Source: Mycobacterium shigaense (GTDB taxonomy: Bacteria > Actinomycetota > Actinomycetes > Mycobacteriales > Mycobacteriaceae). From it: a stretch of 64,000 bases of DNA. Every line of letters starts with the position of its first letter. The stretch's first letter is position 1. This document shows positions 52,923-61,127 of the stretch, piece after piece. Where the stretch lies: positions 434,001-498,000 of the forward strand of contig NZ_AP018164.1 in the NCBI RefSeq assembly GCF_002356315.1, read 5' to 3'. Made by a program: the position numbers and the translations under genes. The notes under the pieces are model-generated. The model searched no databases. It was not told the DNA's origin and saw nothing but the letters and a program-made list of their open reading frames with translations.

Positions 52923-54602
52923 ATGCCTAATCTGATTGGTCTTCCCGGGCAGGCGGTTGCCAAGGTCCAGCAGTATCTGGAGCGCGGCTCCGCCGAACTG
53001 CACTATCTGCGCCGCATCATCGAATCGGGCGCGTTCCGACTGGAGCCGCCGCAGAACTACGCCGCGATGGCTGCCGACATCTACAAGTGGGGCGAGTTCG
53101 GCATGCTGCCGTCGCTCAACGCCCGGCGCACCCCCGACCGTGCGGCGTGCATCGACGAGGACGGCGAACTCACCTATCGCGAGCTCGACGAGGCGGCCCA
53201 CGCGGTGGCCAACGGCCTGATCGACAAGGGGATCAAGGGCGGCGACGGCGTCGCGCTGCTGGCCCGCAACCATCGCTGGTTCCTGATCGCCTACTTCGGG
53301 TGCGCCCGGGTCGGCGCCCGCGTCATCCTGCTCAACAGCGAGTTCTCCGGCCCGCAGATCAAGGAGGTGTCCGAGCGTGAGGGCGCCAGGCTGATCATCT
53401 ACGACGACGAGTACACCAAGGCCGTCAGCAAGGCCGAGCCGGAGCTGGGCAAGATCCGGGCGCTGGGTGTCAATCCGGATGCCGACGAGCCGTCCGGCAG
53501 CGAAGACGAGACGCTGGCCGACCTGATCGAGCGCAGCAGCAAAGAACCCGCTCCCAAGGCCGCCAAGCACGCGTCGATCATCATCCTGACCAGCGGGACG
53601 ACCGGTACCCCCAAGGGCGCCAACCGCCGCACCCCACCGACGCTCGCGCCGATCGGCGGCATCCTGTCCCACGTCCCGTTCAAGGCCAACGAGGTGACGT
53701 CGCTGCCCGCTCCGATGTTCCACGCGCTCGGCTTCCTGCACGGCACCATCGCGATGTTTCTGGGCTCGACGCTGGTGCTGCGGCGAAAGTTCAAGCCACC
53801 GCTGGTGCTCGAGGACATCGAGAAGCACCAGGTGACGGCCATGGTAGTGGTCCCGGTGATGCTGTCGCGGATCCTCGACGCGATCGAGAAGATGGACTCC
53901 AAGCCGGACCTGTCCAGCCTGCGCATCGTGTTCGTGTCCGGGTCGCAGCTGGGCGCCGAGTTGGCCACCCGTGCGCTCAAGGACATGGGCCCCGTCATCT
54001 ACAACATGTACGGCTCGACCGAGATCGCCTTCGCCACCATCGCCGGGCCCAAGGATCTGGAGAAGAACGCGGCGACGGTCGGCCCGGTCGTCAAGGGCGT
54101 GAAGGTCAAACTGCTCGACGACAACGGTAAGGAGGTGCCGCGGGGTGACGTCGGGCGGATCTTCGTCGGCAACGCGTTCCCCTTCGAGGGCTACACCGGC
54201 GGCGGCCACAAGCAGATCATCGACGGCCTGATGTCCTCCGGCGACGTCGGCTACTTCGACGAGGACGGCCTGCTGTACGTCAGCGGCCGTGACGACGAGA
54301 TGATCGTCTCCGGTGGCGAGAACGTCTTCCCCGCGGAGGTCGAGGACCTCATCAGCGGGCATCCCGAGGTCGTCGAGGCGACCGCGATCGGCGTCGAGGA
54401 CAAGGAGTGGGGCCACCGGTTGCGCGCGTTCGTCGTCAAGAAGGACGGCTCCGACGTCGACGAGGACACGATCAAGGGATACGTGCGCGACCACCTGGCC
54501 CGCTACAAGGTGCCTCGCGAGGTGGTCTTCCTCGAGGAGCTGCCGCGCAACCCGACCGGCAAGATCCTCAAGCGCGAGCTACGCGAGATCGAGGTCGAGT
54601 AG
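52923..54602 (+). CDS. fadD2: Fatty-acid-CoA ligase FadD2 (Rv0270)
   Basis: A 559-residue adenylate-forming ligase that activates fatty acids to acyl-CoA. ATP loop IILTSGTTGTPKGANR near residue 217; YNMYGSTEIAFATIAGP; the A8 hinge GDVGYFDEDGLLYVSGRDDE; GGENVFPAEVE; and C-terminal PTGKILKREL with the catalytic Lys. ATG 52923 fits the M. tuberculosis N-terminus (560 aa). Upstream ATGs at 52893 and 52911 are in frame. Its neighbour in M. tuberculosis is fadE6; here a three-part accessory module is inserted between them. Confidence 0.92.
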   Translation: MPNLIGLPGQAVAKVQQYLERGSAELHYLRRIIESGAFRLEPPQNYAAMAADIYKWGEFGMLPSLNARRTPDRAACIDEDGELTYRELDEAAHAVANGLIDKGIKGGDGVALLARNHRWFLIAYFGCARVGARVILLNSEFSGPQIKEVSEREGARLIIYDDEYTKAVSKAEPELGKIRALGVNPDADEPSGSEDETLADLIERSSKEPAPKAAKHASIIILTSGTTGTPKGANRRTPPTLAPIGGILSHVPFKANEVTSLPAPMFHALGFLHGTIAMFLGSTLVLRRKFKPPLVLEDIEKHQVTAMVVVPVMLSRILDAIEKMDSKPDLSSLRIVFVSGSQLGAELATRALKDMGPVIYNMYGSTEIAFATIAGPKDLEKNAATVGPVVKGVKVKLLDDNGKEVPRGDVGRIFVGNAFPFEGYTGGGHKQIIDGLMSSGDVGYFDEDGLLYVSGRDDEMIVSGGENVFPAEVEDLISGHPEVVEATAIGVEDKEWGHRLRAFVVKKDGSDVDEDTIKGYVRDHLARYKVPREVVFLEELPRNPTGKILKRELREIEVE

Positions 54603-54611
54603 CGGGGCGCG

Positions 54612-55034
54612 TCAGCGCCGGTCTTGAATGGCCTGGGTGATCTGGGCCGCGAGCTTGGGATCGGCCAGCAGTTGGTCGATGAGCGCGGTCAGCACCTCCT
54701 GACCGGTCACCCGGGCCACTCCGAGGCGGTCGGCCGCTTCGCGTTGCCAAATGTCGAGGGCGCGGTGCTTGGCCGCGGGCAGGTCGACCGTGCGTCGTGT
54801 CCGCTGGATGCGCGGTTGCTGATCGCCGCCGGACCGGTCGCTCGGTCGGGGTTCGCCGGACGGGCTGGACGGCCGATGGGCCCGCGGCTGCCGGAAGCCG
54901 GTGAGGCGCTCCGTGGGCGCGGCGTCTCCGGAGGGCGTCGCGGCGTACACGTTGGCGCGGAGCTGTCCGGCGCCGGATCCGATGTGGCCGGGGTTCAAGC
55001 TCACTGCGGCGACCGTCCCTTCCTGGGTGCCCAT
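54612..55034 (-). CDS. Ribbon-helix-helix-like DNA-binding protein, similar to plasmid-type partition proteins
   Basis: A 140-residue protein. Residues 1-75 are low-complexity, Pro/Ser/Arg/Gly-rich and probably disordered. Residues 78-140 look like a ribbon-helix-helix or related fold: a beta strand RTRRTVDLPA, then helices around LDIWQREAADRLGVARVTGQ and EVLTALIDQLLADPKLAAQI. I recall this pattern from small proteins next to ParA on mycobacterial plasmids, but no ParA is present here. The start codon (ATG 55034) lies inside a TCAGTA hexamer, and more copies fill the region upstream. M. tuberculosis lacks this gene here. Function unproven. Confidence 0.65.
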   Translation of the reverse strand: MGTQEGTVAAVSLNPGHIGSGAGQLRANVYAATPSGDAAPTERLTGFRQPRAHRPSSPSGEPRPSDRSGGDQQPRIQRTRRTVDLPAAKHRALDIWQREAADRLGVARVTGQEVLTALIDQLLADPKLAAQITQAIQDRR

Positions 55035-55544
55035 CAGTACACCGTGTCTTACGCAGATACTGATTGTCTCACTGGGCCCAGCTTAAGTCGCGACGCCGAG
55101 CCGAGGGTGTCAGCGCGCGGGCGCATCGGCGGCCGTCGGCGAATCGACGCCACTACCAGCGATTTGCGGTCGTAATGGGGCGGTTCCGTCGACCTATATC
55201 GCGAATATTCGCACGTCGGTGCGGGGTGTTCTGGTGGCGAGCACGGAATCGGACGAAAACCATTCGATTTCCGCTTGTATGCGAATAAGATAATACGAAT
55301 CCACGGATGTACTGAATTGTGCAAATCTGCATTTCAGTAACTCAGTGGATAGATTATGAGCTGCGGTTATGTAGGTCCATGGGAAGTACTGATTTCAGTA
55401 TCCGCGGAGCTCAGTAATGGCGTGCAAATTTCAGTAATGGAGCAGCTCTGGAAATGTGAGGATTGTCAGTAAATTGGCAGCATTGAATTTCGCATTTGGT
55501 GTTGTTTGCCGTGGAATTGATGGGTACTTTCTGAATTGTCAGTA
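55034..55544. repeat. Cluster of ten TCAGTA/TACTGA hexamers
   Basis: Copies at 55034, 55058, 55310, 55334, 55387, 55395, 55411, 55431, 55466 and 55539 (first base; 55058, 55310 and 55387 are in the TACTGA orientation). Pairs 24 bases apart recur (55034/55058, 55310/55334, 55387/55411). 55387-55400 is a perfect dyad TACTGA-TT-TCAGTA. GTGCAAAT followed by TTTCAGTAA occurs at 55319-55340 and 55422-55437. The region has no gene and is AT-richer than its surroundings. Confidence 0.8.
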
Positions 55545-55570
55545 CCAAGCTCTCGGAAGGAGCCACCCGC
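55035..55570. other. Non-coding divergent region between the RHH-like gene and the Gly-rich protein
   Basis: 536 bases without a supportable gene. Besides the hexamer array it has a 12-base palindrome GCGAATATTCGC at 55201-55212 and AT-rich stretches near 55280-55300. It should contain the promoters of both flanking genes and the binding sites of their regulator. Confidence 0.65.
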
Positions 55571-55924
55571 ATGATGCTGTCAATGCGAACGATCCGCGGC
55601 GCCGCCGCCGGCACTATCGGCGCCGCCGCGGTGGCCACAGCCATGCTGTTCGGCGGCACGCCCGCCGCGAACGCCGCCCCAGCACCTTCTCCCTCGACAA
55701 GCTTCGCGACGGTCGGCCCGCACGGCCCCGCTGATATCCCGAGTTGGGGCGGCCACGGTTTCGGTGGCGGCCACGGCGGTTGGGGTCACGGCGGTTGGGG
55801 TCCCGGCGGCTGGGGACGCGGTGGCGGTTGGGGCCATGGCGGTTGGGGTCCCGGCGGCTGGGGACGCGGTTTGGGCCACGGTGGTTGGGGATGGTTCAAC
55901 CGCGGCTGGAACCCGTGGTGGTAA
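55571..55924 (+). CDS. Small secreted Gly/Trp-rich repeat protein
   Basis: A 117-residue exported protein. Signal peptide residues 1-36 (hydrophobic TIGAAAVATAMLFGG, likely cleaved after ANA). The mature part is a tandem array of Gly-His-Gly-Gly-Trp and Pro-Gly-Gly-Trp-Gly-Arg-Gly units (residues 59-108) ending in NRGWNPWW. ATG 55571 follows GGAAGGAG; a second ATG is next to it. No known enzyme; such proteins may bind metal, heme or the cell wall, by analogy only. A strong terminator follows. Confidence 0.78.
   Translation: MMLSMRTIRGAAAGTIGAAAVATAMLFGGTPAANAAPAPSPSTSFATVGPHGPADIPSWGGHGFGGGHGGWGHGGWGPGGWGRGGGWGHGGWGPGGWGRGLGHGGWGWFNRGWNPWW
55739..55890 (+). repeat. Tandem Gly/Trp-coding repeats inside the secreted protein gene
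   Basis: Units built of GGCGGTTGGGGTCC, GGCGGCTGGGGACG and GGTGGTTGGGG recur; one composite unit (GGTCCCGGCGGCTGGGGACG) is repeated exactly at 55800-55819 and 55848-55867. Such arrays change copy number easily, so length polymorphism between strains is expected. Confidence 0.7.
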
Positions 55925-55997
55925 CACACCAGCCTGCGTGGGTCACCGCCTTCTCTCCTGCCTGAGTCACCAGTTGGCGGGCCCACGTTCACGGGGG

Positions 55998-56040
55998 ATT
56001 CATGCCGGCCTGGCACCAGCCAGGCCGGCATGAATTTTTT
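55998..56040. terminator. Strong intrinsic terminator, 17-bp stem
   Basis: ATTCATGCCGGCCTGGC, a 4-base loop, its exact complement, then a run of T on the + strand. It sits between convergent genes (the secreted protein and fadE6) and can serve both. Confidence 0.9.
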
Positions 56041-56047
56041 ACGCTGA

Positions 56048-58246
56048 TTACGGATCTCGGGGCAGGCCGAGCAGCCGCTCGGCGATGATGTTGAGCTGCA
56101 CTTCGGAGGTGCCCCCGTAGATGGTGGTGGCCCTGCTGGCCAGCAGATACTCTCCCCACCTGCCCGGCGGCTCGGCGGGATCGCCGATCGCCGCGTCGGT
56201 GCCGAACGAGGACACCGCGAATTCGGCGTAACCCTGCCCGGTCCGCATCGACAACAGCTTGGAGATCGCCGCGGACGGCATCGCGTCGCCGCCGGCCAGC
56301 GTCAACAAGGTCGAGCGCAGGTTCAGCACCTTGGCGGCATGGCCTTCGGCGATCAGCTGCCCGGCCCGCTGCTGGGCCACCTGGTCGAAATGCCCGTCGC
56401 GTACGAAGTCTACGAACTGCGGCAGCGTCGCCAGGAAATTGGCGTCGCTGCTGCCGATCGAAACCCGCTCGGCCGTCAGGGTGTTGCGGCTGACCTCCCA
56501 CCCGCGGTTCACCTCGCCCAGCACGCATTCGTCGGGGACGAACACGTCGTCGATGTAGACGGTGTTGAACATCGCGTTGCCGGTGAGCTCGCGCAGCGGC
56601 TTGACGTCGACGCCCTCGCTCTTCATGTCCAGCAGGAAGTAGGTGATGCCGTTGTGCTTCGGCGCCGACGGGTCGGTCCGGGCCAGCAGCGCGCCGTAGT
56701 GGGAGAACTGCGCGGCGGTGGTCCAGATCTTCTGGCCGGTGATGCGCCAGCCGCCGTCGGTCCGGGTGGCCTTCGTGGTCAGCCCGGCGAGGTCCGAACC
56801 GGCGCCCGGCTCGGAGAACAGCTGGCACCAGATCATCTCGCCGCGGAACGTGGGCGGCAGGAAGCGCTGCTTTTGCTCCTCGGTGCCGAACGCGACGATC
56901 GACGGAATGATCCACGCCGCGATGCCCACCTGCGGCCGCTTGACCCGGCCGGTGGTGAACTCCTGGGCGATCAGCACCTGTTCGACCGGGCTGGAGCCGC
57001 GCCCCCACGGCTTGGGCAGATATGGCAGCACCCAGCCGCCCTCGGCGAGGGCGACCGTGCGCGCTCCGCGCTCCATCTCCTTGAACGCCGCCACCTCGTC
57101 GCGGATCTCGGCCCGCAGCTTCTCGGTCTCGGGGTCCAGGTCGATATCCACCGGGCGCATCCCAGTGGTGGTGGCGGTGTCGACGACCTTTTGCGGATAC
57201 TCCGTGCGGCGGCCGAAGCAGGCGGCCACCATCAGCGCCCGGCGGTAGTAGACGTTGGTGTCGTGTTCCCAGGTGTAGCCGATACCGCCGTGCACCTGGA
57301 TGCAGTCCTGCGTGCACCGCTGGGCGGCGGCCGGCGCCAGCGTCGCCGCCACGGCCGCGGCGAACTCGACGGCCGAGGCCTCGATGTCCCAATCGTTTTG
57401 GCTCGCGTCGTCGATCGCGCGGGCGGCATCCCAGACCGCGGCGGTGGCCCGCTCGGTGTCCGCGATCATCTCCGCGCACTTGTGCTTGATCGCCTGGAAC
57501 TGCCCGATCGGCCGGCCGAACTGTTCGCGGATCTTGGCGTACTGCGCCGCCGTGTCGGTTGCCCAGCGCGCCACCCCGACCGCCTCGGCGGACAGCAGCG
57601 TGGACATCAGCGCATAGGCGGTGGCCATGGTCAGGTTGCTCAGCGCGTCGTCGTCGCCGACCTCGACGCGGTCGGCCACCACATGCGCGATCGGGCGCAA
57701 CGGGTCCAGGCTCTTCACCGGCACGATCTCGAGTTGATCGGCGCGCAGCACCACCCACTCGTCGCGGCTCTCGATCGCCACAGGTAGCACCAAGATAGAG
57801 GCCTGCGCCGCGGCGGGCACCGCGCGGACTTCGCCGCGGATGACCAGCACGTCACCCTGCTGCGTGGCGGTCAGCCCGGAATCCAGCGCGTAAGTGGCGA
57901 TGGCCGCGCCCGATGCCAGCTCGGCGAGCACCTTCGCATGCGGGTCGTGCGCGGCGATCAGCGCGCTGGCGATCGCCGACGGCACGAACGGTCCTGGCAC
58001 CGCCCCGTAGCCGAATTCGGCCAGCACGATGGCCAACTCGAGGATGCCGAAGCCCTGCCCGCCGACCTCCTCGGCCAGGTGCACGCCCTGCAGGCCCTGC
58101 TCGGCGGCCGCCTGCCAGTACGGCGGCGGGTTGTCGAGCGGCGTCTCCATGGACGCGTGCAGCACCTCCGACGGCGCGACGCGCGCCACCAGGGACCGCA
58201 CCGATTCGGCCAGGTCTTGGTGCTCAGGATTTATCGCGATCGGCAT
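56048..58246 (-). CDS. fadE6: Acyl-CoA dehydrogenase FadE6, double-domain (Rv0271c)
   Basis: A 732-residue fusion of two acyl-CoA dehydrogenase units (M. tuberculosis 731). The N-terminal copy spans about residues 1-360, with QFGRPIGQFQAIKHKCAEMI and QVHGGIGYTWEHDTNVYYRR. The C-terminal copy runs from about 375 to 732, with WCQLFSEPGAGSDLAGLTTK, GQKIWTTAAQFSHYG and the FAD-side ending YGGTSEVQLNIIAERLLGLP. ATG 58246 follows GGAAGG; the frame opens 13 codons upstream. Substrate unknown; two-domain FadE proteins act on CoA esters including steroid side chains in some cases. Confidence 0.92.
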   Translation of the reverse strand: MPIAINPEHQDLAESVRSLVARVAPSEVLHASMETPLDNPPPYWQAAAEQGLQGVHLAEEVGGQGFGILELAIVLAEFGYGAVPGPFVPSAIASALIAAHDPHAKVLAELASGAAIATYALDSGLTATQQGDVLVIRGEVRAVPAAAQASILVLPVAIESRDEWVVLRADQLEIVPVKSLDPLRPIAHVVADRVEVGDDDALSNLTMATAYALMSTLLSAEAVGVARWATDTAAQYAKIREQFGRPIGQFQAIKHKCAEMIADTERATAAVWDAARAIDDASQNDWDIEASAVEFAAAVAATLAPAAAQRCTQDCIQVHGGIGYTWEHDTNVYYRRALMVAACFGRRTEYPQKVVDTATTTGMRPVDIDLDPETEKLRAEIRDEVAAFKEMERGARTVALAEGGWVLPYLPKPWGRGSSPVEQVLIAQEFTTGRVKRPQVGIAAWIIPSIVAFGTEEQKQRFLPPTFRGEMIWCQLFSEPGAGSDLAGLTTKATRTDGGWRITGQKIWTTAAQFSHYGALLARTDPSAPKHNGITYFLLDMKSEGVDVKPLRELTGNAMFNTVYIDDVFVPDECVLGEVNRGWEVSRNTLTAERVSIGSSDANFLATLPQFVDFVRDGHFDQVAQQRAGQLIAEGHAAKVLNLRSTLLTLAGGDAMPSAAISKLLSMRTGQGYAEFAVSSFGTDAAIGDPAEPPGRWGEYLLASRATTIYGGTSEVQLNIIAERLLGLPRDP

Positions 58247-58297
58247 TGGTCGCCTTCCCATGCGCTCGGGGTTCGTTTCGGCCAAGCAACCCTCAAT

Positions 58298-59254
58298 CTA
58301 ATAACCGGTCGGTTGGTTGACCAGATTGGCCGGGGGTTGCCCGTCGTGCAGCCGACGGCAGTTGGCCACGGCTTCGATCAGATAGCGCCGCATGGTGTCG
58401 GCGGTGTACCAGGTGACGTGCGGCGTCAGCACCACGTTGGCAAGGCCCAGCAGGGGGTTGTCGGTCGCAACCGGCTCCGCCTCGAAGACGTCCAGCCCCG
58501 CGGCGGCCAGCCGCCCGCCGGACAGCACGTCGACCAGCGCCGTTTCGTCGACGACTGCACCGCGCGAGGTGTTGACCAGGACCGCGTTCGGTCGCATCCG
58601 GGCCAGCGCGTCCCGGTCGAGCAGATGATGGGTCTGTGCCGTCAGCGGCAGGTGCAGCGAGACGACGTCGCTGGCGGACAGCAGTTCGGGTAGCGGCCGC
58701 CAGCCGGGCCGCCCGTCGTCGCGGGTGCTGGTGTGCACGACGTCGGCACCCATGGCGCCGACGATCGCGGCGACGCGCTGGGCGATGTTGCCGAAGCCGA
58801 CCAGGCCGACGGTGCAGCTGCCGAGATCGCGGACCGTCTCGCCCAGCGCCGGATCCGTCGGCCAGCCGCGGCCCTGACGGGTTGCGCGGTCGAGGGCCGG
58901 CAGTGTGCGCAGGGCCGCCAGCATCAACAGCACGGTCCCCTCGGCCACCGACGGCGCATTGGCGCCGGGCATGTTGGCGACCGCGATGCCGCGCTCGGTC
59001 GCGGTCGGCACGTCGATGGTGTTCACCCCGGCGCCCAGCTTGTGCACCAGCCGCAGCCGCGTCCCCTGCCGCAGGTCGTCGCCCGACAGCGGCCGCAGCA
59101 CGTGCCACAGCACCTCGGCCTCGGGCAACTCGCGGTAGAAGGTCGCGTCGTCGTCCTCCGCGCACCAGCGGATGTCCAGCCAATCTGATTCGGCCGCAAG
59201 AAAATCCAGGACTTTGTTGCCGGGAACGAAGTGGGCGAGAACCCTCAGCGCCAC
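58298..59254 (-). CDS. D-isomer-specific 2-hydroxyacid dehydrogenase
   Basis: A 318-residue NAD-dependent dehydrogenase reducing 2-oxoacids to D-2-hydroxyacids. Motifs: KLGAGVNTIDVPTATERGI, the dinucleotide fold VGLVGFGNIAQRVAAIVGAM, VNTSRGAVVDE with the catalytic Arg, and the catalytic His in LTPHVTWYT. GTG 59254 overlaps the stop of the upstream hydrolase by 10 bases, so it is coupled to it. M. tuberculosis has no such gene between fadE6 and Rv0272c, so this is another insertion. Substrate unknown. Confidence 0.88.
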   Translation of the reverse strand: MALRVLAHFVPGNKVLDFLAAESDWLDIRWCAEDDDATFYRELPEAEVLWHVLRPLSGDDLRQGTRLRLVHKLGAGVNTIDVPTATERGIAVANMPGANAPSVAEGTVLLMLAALRTLPALDRATRQGRGWPTDPALGETVRDLGSCTVGLVGFGNIAQRVAAIVGAMGADVVHTSTRDDGRPGWRPLPELLSASDVVSLHLPLTAQTHHLLDRDALARMRPNAVLVNTSRGAVVDETALVDVLSGGRLAAAGLDVFEAEPVATDNPLLGLANVVLTPHVTWYTADTMRRYLIEAVANCRRLHDGQPPANLVNQPTGY

Positions 59255-60378
59255 CTTTTGCTGATCCACCTGGCGATGGTATCGGCCTGCTCGGTGCGCG
59301 CGCCCGGGGTGGTGAAGTAGTGGTCGGTGTCGATGGAGGTCTGCGATTTGTCGGTACCGGCGAGCGCGTCGTAAATGCGCTGGGCATCCGACGGGAACAC
59401 CCCGGTGTCGGCCGCGGCGTTGATCACCAGCGCGGGGGAGGTGATGCGGCCCAGGTGCGGCTCGGCCCGGGTCTGCGCGACGCGCAGGCTCCACATGCTC
59501 AGCCAGTTGCGCAGGGTGCAGGCCGCGGCGATGCCGTACGCCGAGCGGTTCGCCTTGACGGGCACGCCGGCGTAGCACTGGTTCGGCGGTCGTTTGGTCG
59601 GCTCGATATCCGGATCCACCATCCGGGGGTCCGCCCAGGTGCGCATGACGGTGAAGGGCCGATCCGAAAAGCCCTTGACACGAACCCTTTTGAGCTCGGA
59701 TTCGACCCAGTCGGTGATGGCATGGTTGCGCGCGACCTGCGCCGCGCGGTAGCGGGCGAGGAACTCCGGTGAGTACGGCGGGCCGTTGTTCCCCTCGAAC
59801 AGGTCGAGCTCGGGATCGGTGGCCACCGGGTCGTTTTCGTCGACCACGGCGGCGTCCATCCACGCCGTCAGCACCTCCGGGCGCCCGGGGTGGGCGGCGG
59901 TCGCGACATAGCCGTCAGCGGGTGGCAACTCGGCCAGGCCCGCGGCCGGGCGCATGCCGTCGAAGGGAGTCACATTCGGGTCCACGGCCTGCGACTGGTA
60001 GGCCGCCATCAGTGATCCGCCGCCCGAATTGCCCAGCAACACAACGGCGTCGACTCCCTGGACCTGGCGCAGCCAGCGCACTCCGACGCCGATGTCGACC
60101 AGCGCGTGGTCGAGAAGGAAGTTCGTCTCGAAGCCGCGGAACCGGGTGTTCCAGCCCAGAAAGCCGATGCCGCGGATGGCCATGTAGTCGGCGAGATAAT
60201 GTTCGGAGAAATCGATCTGATAATGCGTGGCGATCATCGCGACCTTGGGTTTGCGCCCGACCCCGCGGTAGTACAGGCCCTGGCATGGATGCCCGCCCGC
60301 ACCGGCGCGTCCGGCGGTTCGCGACGGCAGTCCGACGAATTCACGGATGACCCCTGCGGTACCCCCACGACCGGTCAA
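59245..60378 (-). CDS. Alpha/beta hydrolase (Rv0272c)
   Basis: A 377-residue alpha/beta hydrolase. Nucleophile Ser118 in the elbow GNSGGGS, His353 in IDTDHYF; the acidic residue probably lies in NAAADTGVFPSD. The TTG start at 60378 follows AAGGGG and lies just after the TetR stop (TGA 60382-60380, one base gap); this gives exactly the Rv0272c length. Substrate unknown; esterase or lipase activity is likely. It forms an operon with the TetR upstream and the dehydrogenase downstream. Confidence 0.87.
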   Translation of the reverse strand: MTGRGGTAGVIREFVGLPSRTAGRAGAGGHPCQGLYYRGVGRKPKVAMIATHYQIDFSEHYLADYMAIRGIGFLGWNTRFRGFETNFLLDHALVDIGVGVRWLRQVQGVDAVVLLGNSGGGSLMAAYQSQAVDPNVTPFDGMRPAAGLAELPPADGYVATAAHPGRPEVLTAWMDAAVVDENDPVATDPELDLFEGNNGPPYSPEFLARYRAAQVARNHAITDWVESELKRVRVKGFSDRPFTVMRTWADPRMVDPDIEPTKRPPNQCYAGVPVKANRSAYGIAAACTLRNWLSMWSLRVAQTRAEPHLGRITSPALVINAAADTGVFPSDAQRIYDALAGTDKSQTSIDTDHYFTTPGARTEQADTIARWISKRWR

Positions 60379-60379
60379 A

Positions 60380-61006
60380 TCAACCCCTTGGTGAATAGAT
60401 GGCGCGGTAATAGATGTTGGCCAGGGTTGCAATGCACGCTACGTCGTCGGGTTCGCCCGACCGCGTTCCGCTGAGCTGGGCGTAGCAGAACTGATTCAAC
60501 ATCGCCACGATGGCCTCGGCGATCAGTCGCGGGTCGTCGCCGGCGCAGTAACCCTGCGCCTGGGCGCGTCTGACCGACTCCGCGATGAAAGATATTGGCA
60601 TCTCGCAAATCTCGGCCCAGAACTGGGTGAAGTCGTCGTTGATCATCGCCAGCTGGATCACGCCGATCACCTCGGCCAGCCGATTGCGGAAGGTGAGCCA
60701 CTGCGCGGCGGCGAAGTAGTGCGCGCGCTGCTGGTCGGACCGGCCATGCCGGGTCACCGAAAGCGCGCGCTCGTTGGCCTCGTCGCGGAAACGCAGGGCC
60801 CACTGCCGGACCATCGCCTCCTTGGAGTCGTAGTAGTTGTAGAACGACGCTGGCGAGCGCCCCGCCTCCGCGGCGATGTCGGCGATGGTGGTCGCCAGAA
60901 TGCCCTTGCGCGCCACCACGGTTCGGGCGGCCGCATCGATGGCGGCCTGCGTCCGCCTGCCCCGGTGCGTCGGAAACTCGGCCGGCCGGCCGGGCGGGCC
61001 GACCAC
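60380..61006 (-). CDS. TetR family transcriptional regulator (Rv0273c)
   Basis: A 208-residue TetR protein: HTH at residues about 17-62 (RTQAAIDAAARTVVARKGIL through GRSPASFYNYYDSKEAMVRQ), then helical C-domain. GTG 61006 gives a length close to Rv0273c (206 aa); the frame is open to 61213 and the strong AGGGGAGG near 61043 lies 30-odd bases upstream, so the start is not secure. Coupled to the hydrolase. A palindromic operator CTGAACCT-N6-AGGTTCAG lies between it and the divergent VOC dioxygenase gene. Confidence 0.86.
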   Translation of the reverse strand: MVGPPGRPAEFPTHRGRRTQAAIDAAARTVVARKGILATTIADIAAEAGRSPASFYNYYDSKEAMVRQWALRFRDEANERALSVTRHGRSDQQRAHYFAAAQWLTFRNRLAEVIGVIQLAMINDDFTQFWAEICEMPISFIAESVRRAQAQGYCAGDDPRLIAEAIVAMLNQFCYAQLSGTRSGEPDDVACIATLANIYYRAIYSPRG

Positions 61007-61055
61007 CGGATTCGGCCGCGATCGACAATGCGCCGCATCCTCCCCTGGATCGAAA

Positions 61056-61077
61056 CTGAACCTGATGTTAGGTTCAG
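61056..61077. promoter_or_regulatory. TetR-type operator between Rv0273c- and Rv0274-like genes
   Basis: CTGAACCT (61056-61063), 6 bases, AGGTTCAG (61070-61077): perfect 8-base arms. Located in the divergent promoter region, 50 bases from the regulator start and 51 bases before the dioxygenase start. Confidence 0.75.
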
Positions 61078-61127
61078 ATTTGGATCTTGGCCAGGGCGCC
61101 TTCGGAGGTAATGAAGGGAACCGCAAC

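Noticed and set aside
58301..58316. Near-palindrome AACC-GGTC-GGTT
   Set aside because: It lies in the last codons of the dehydrogenase gene, the centre is not symmetrical, and no promoter is near.
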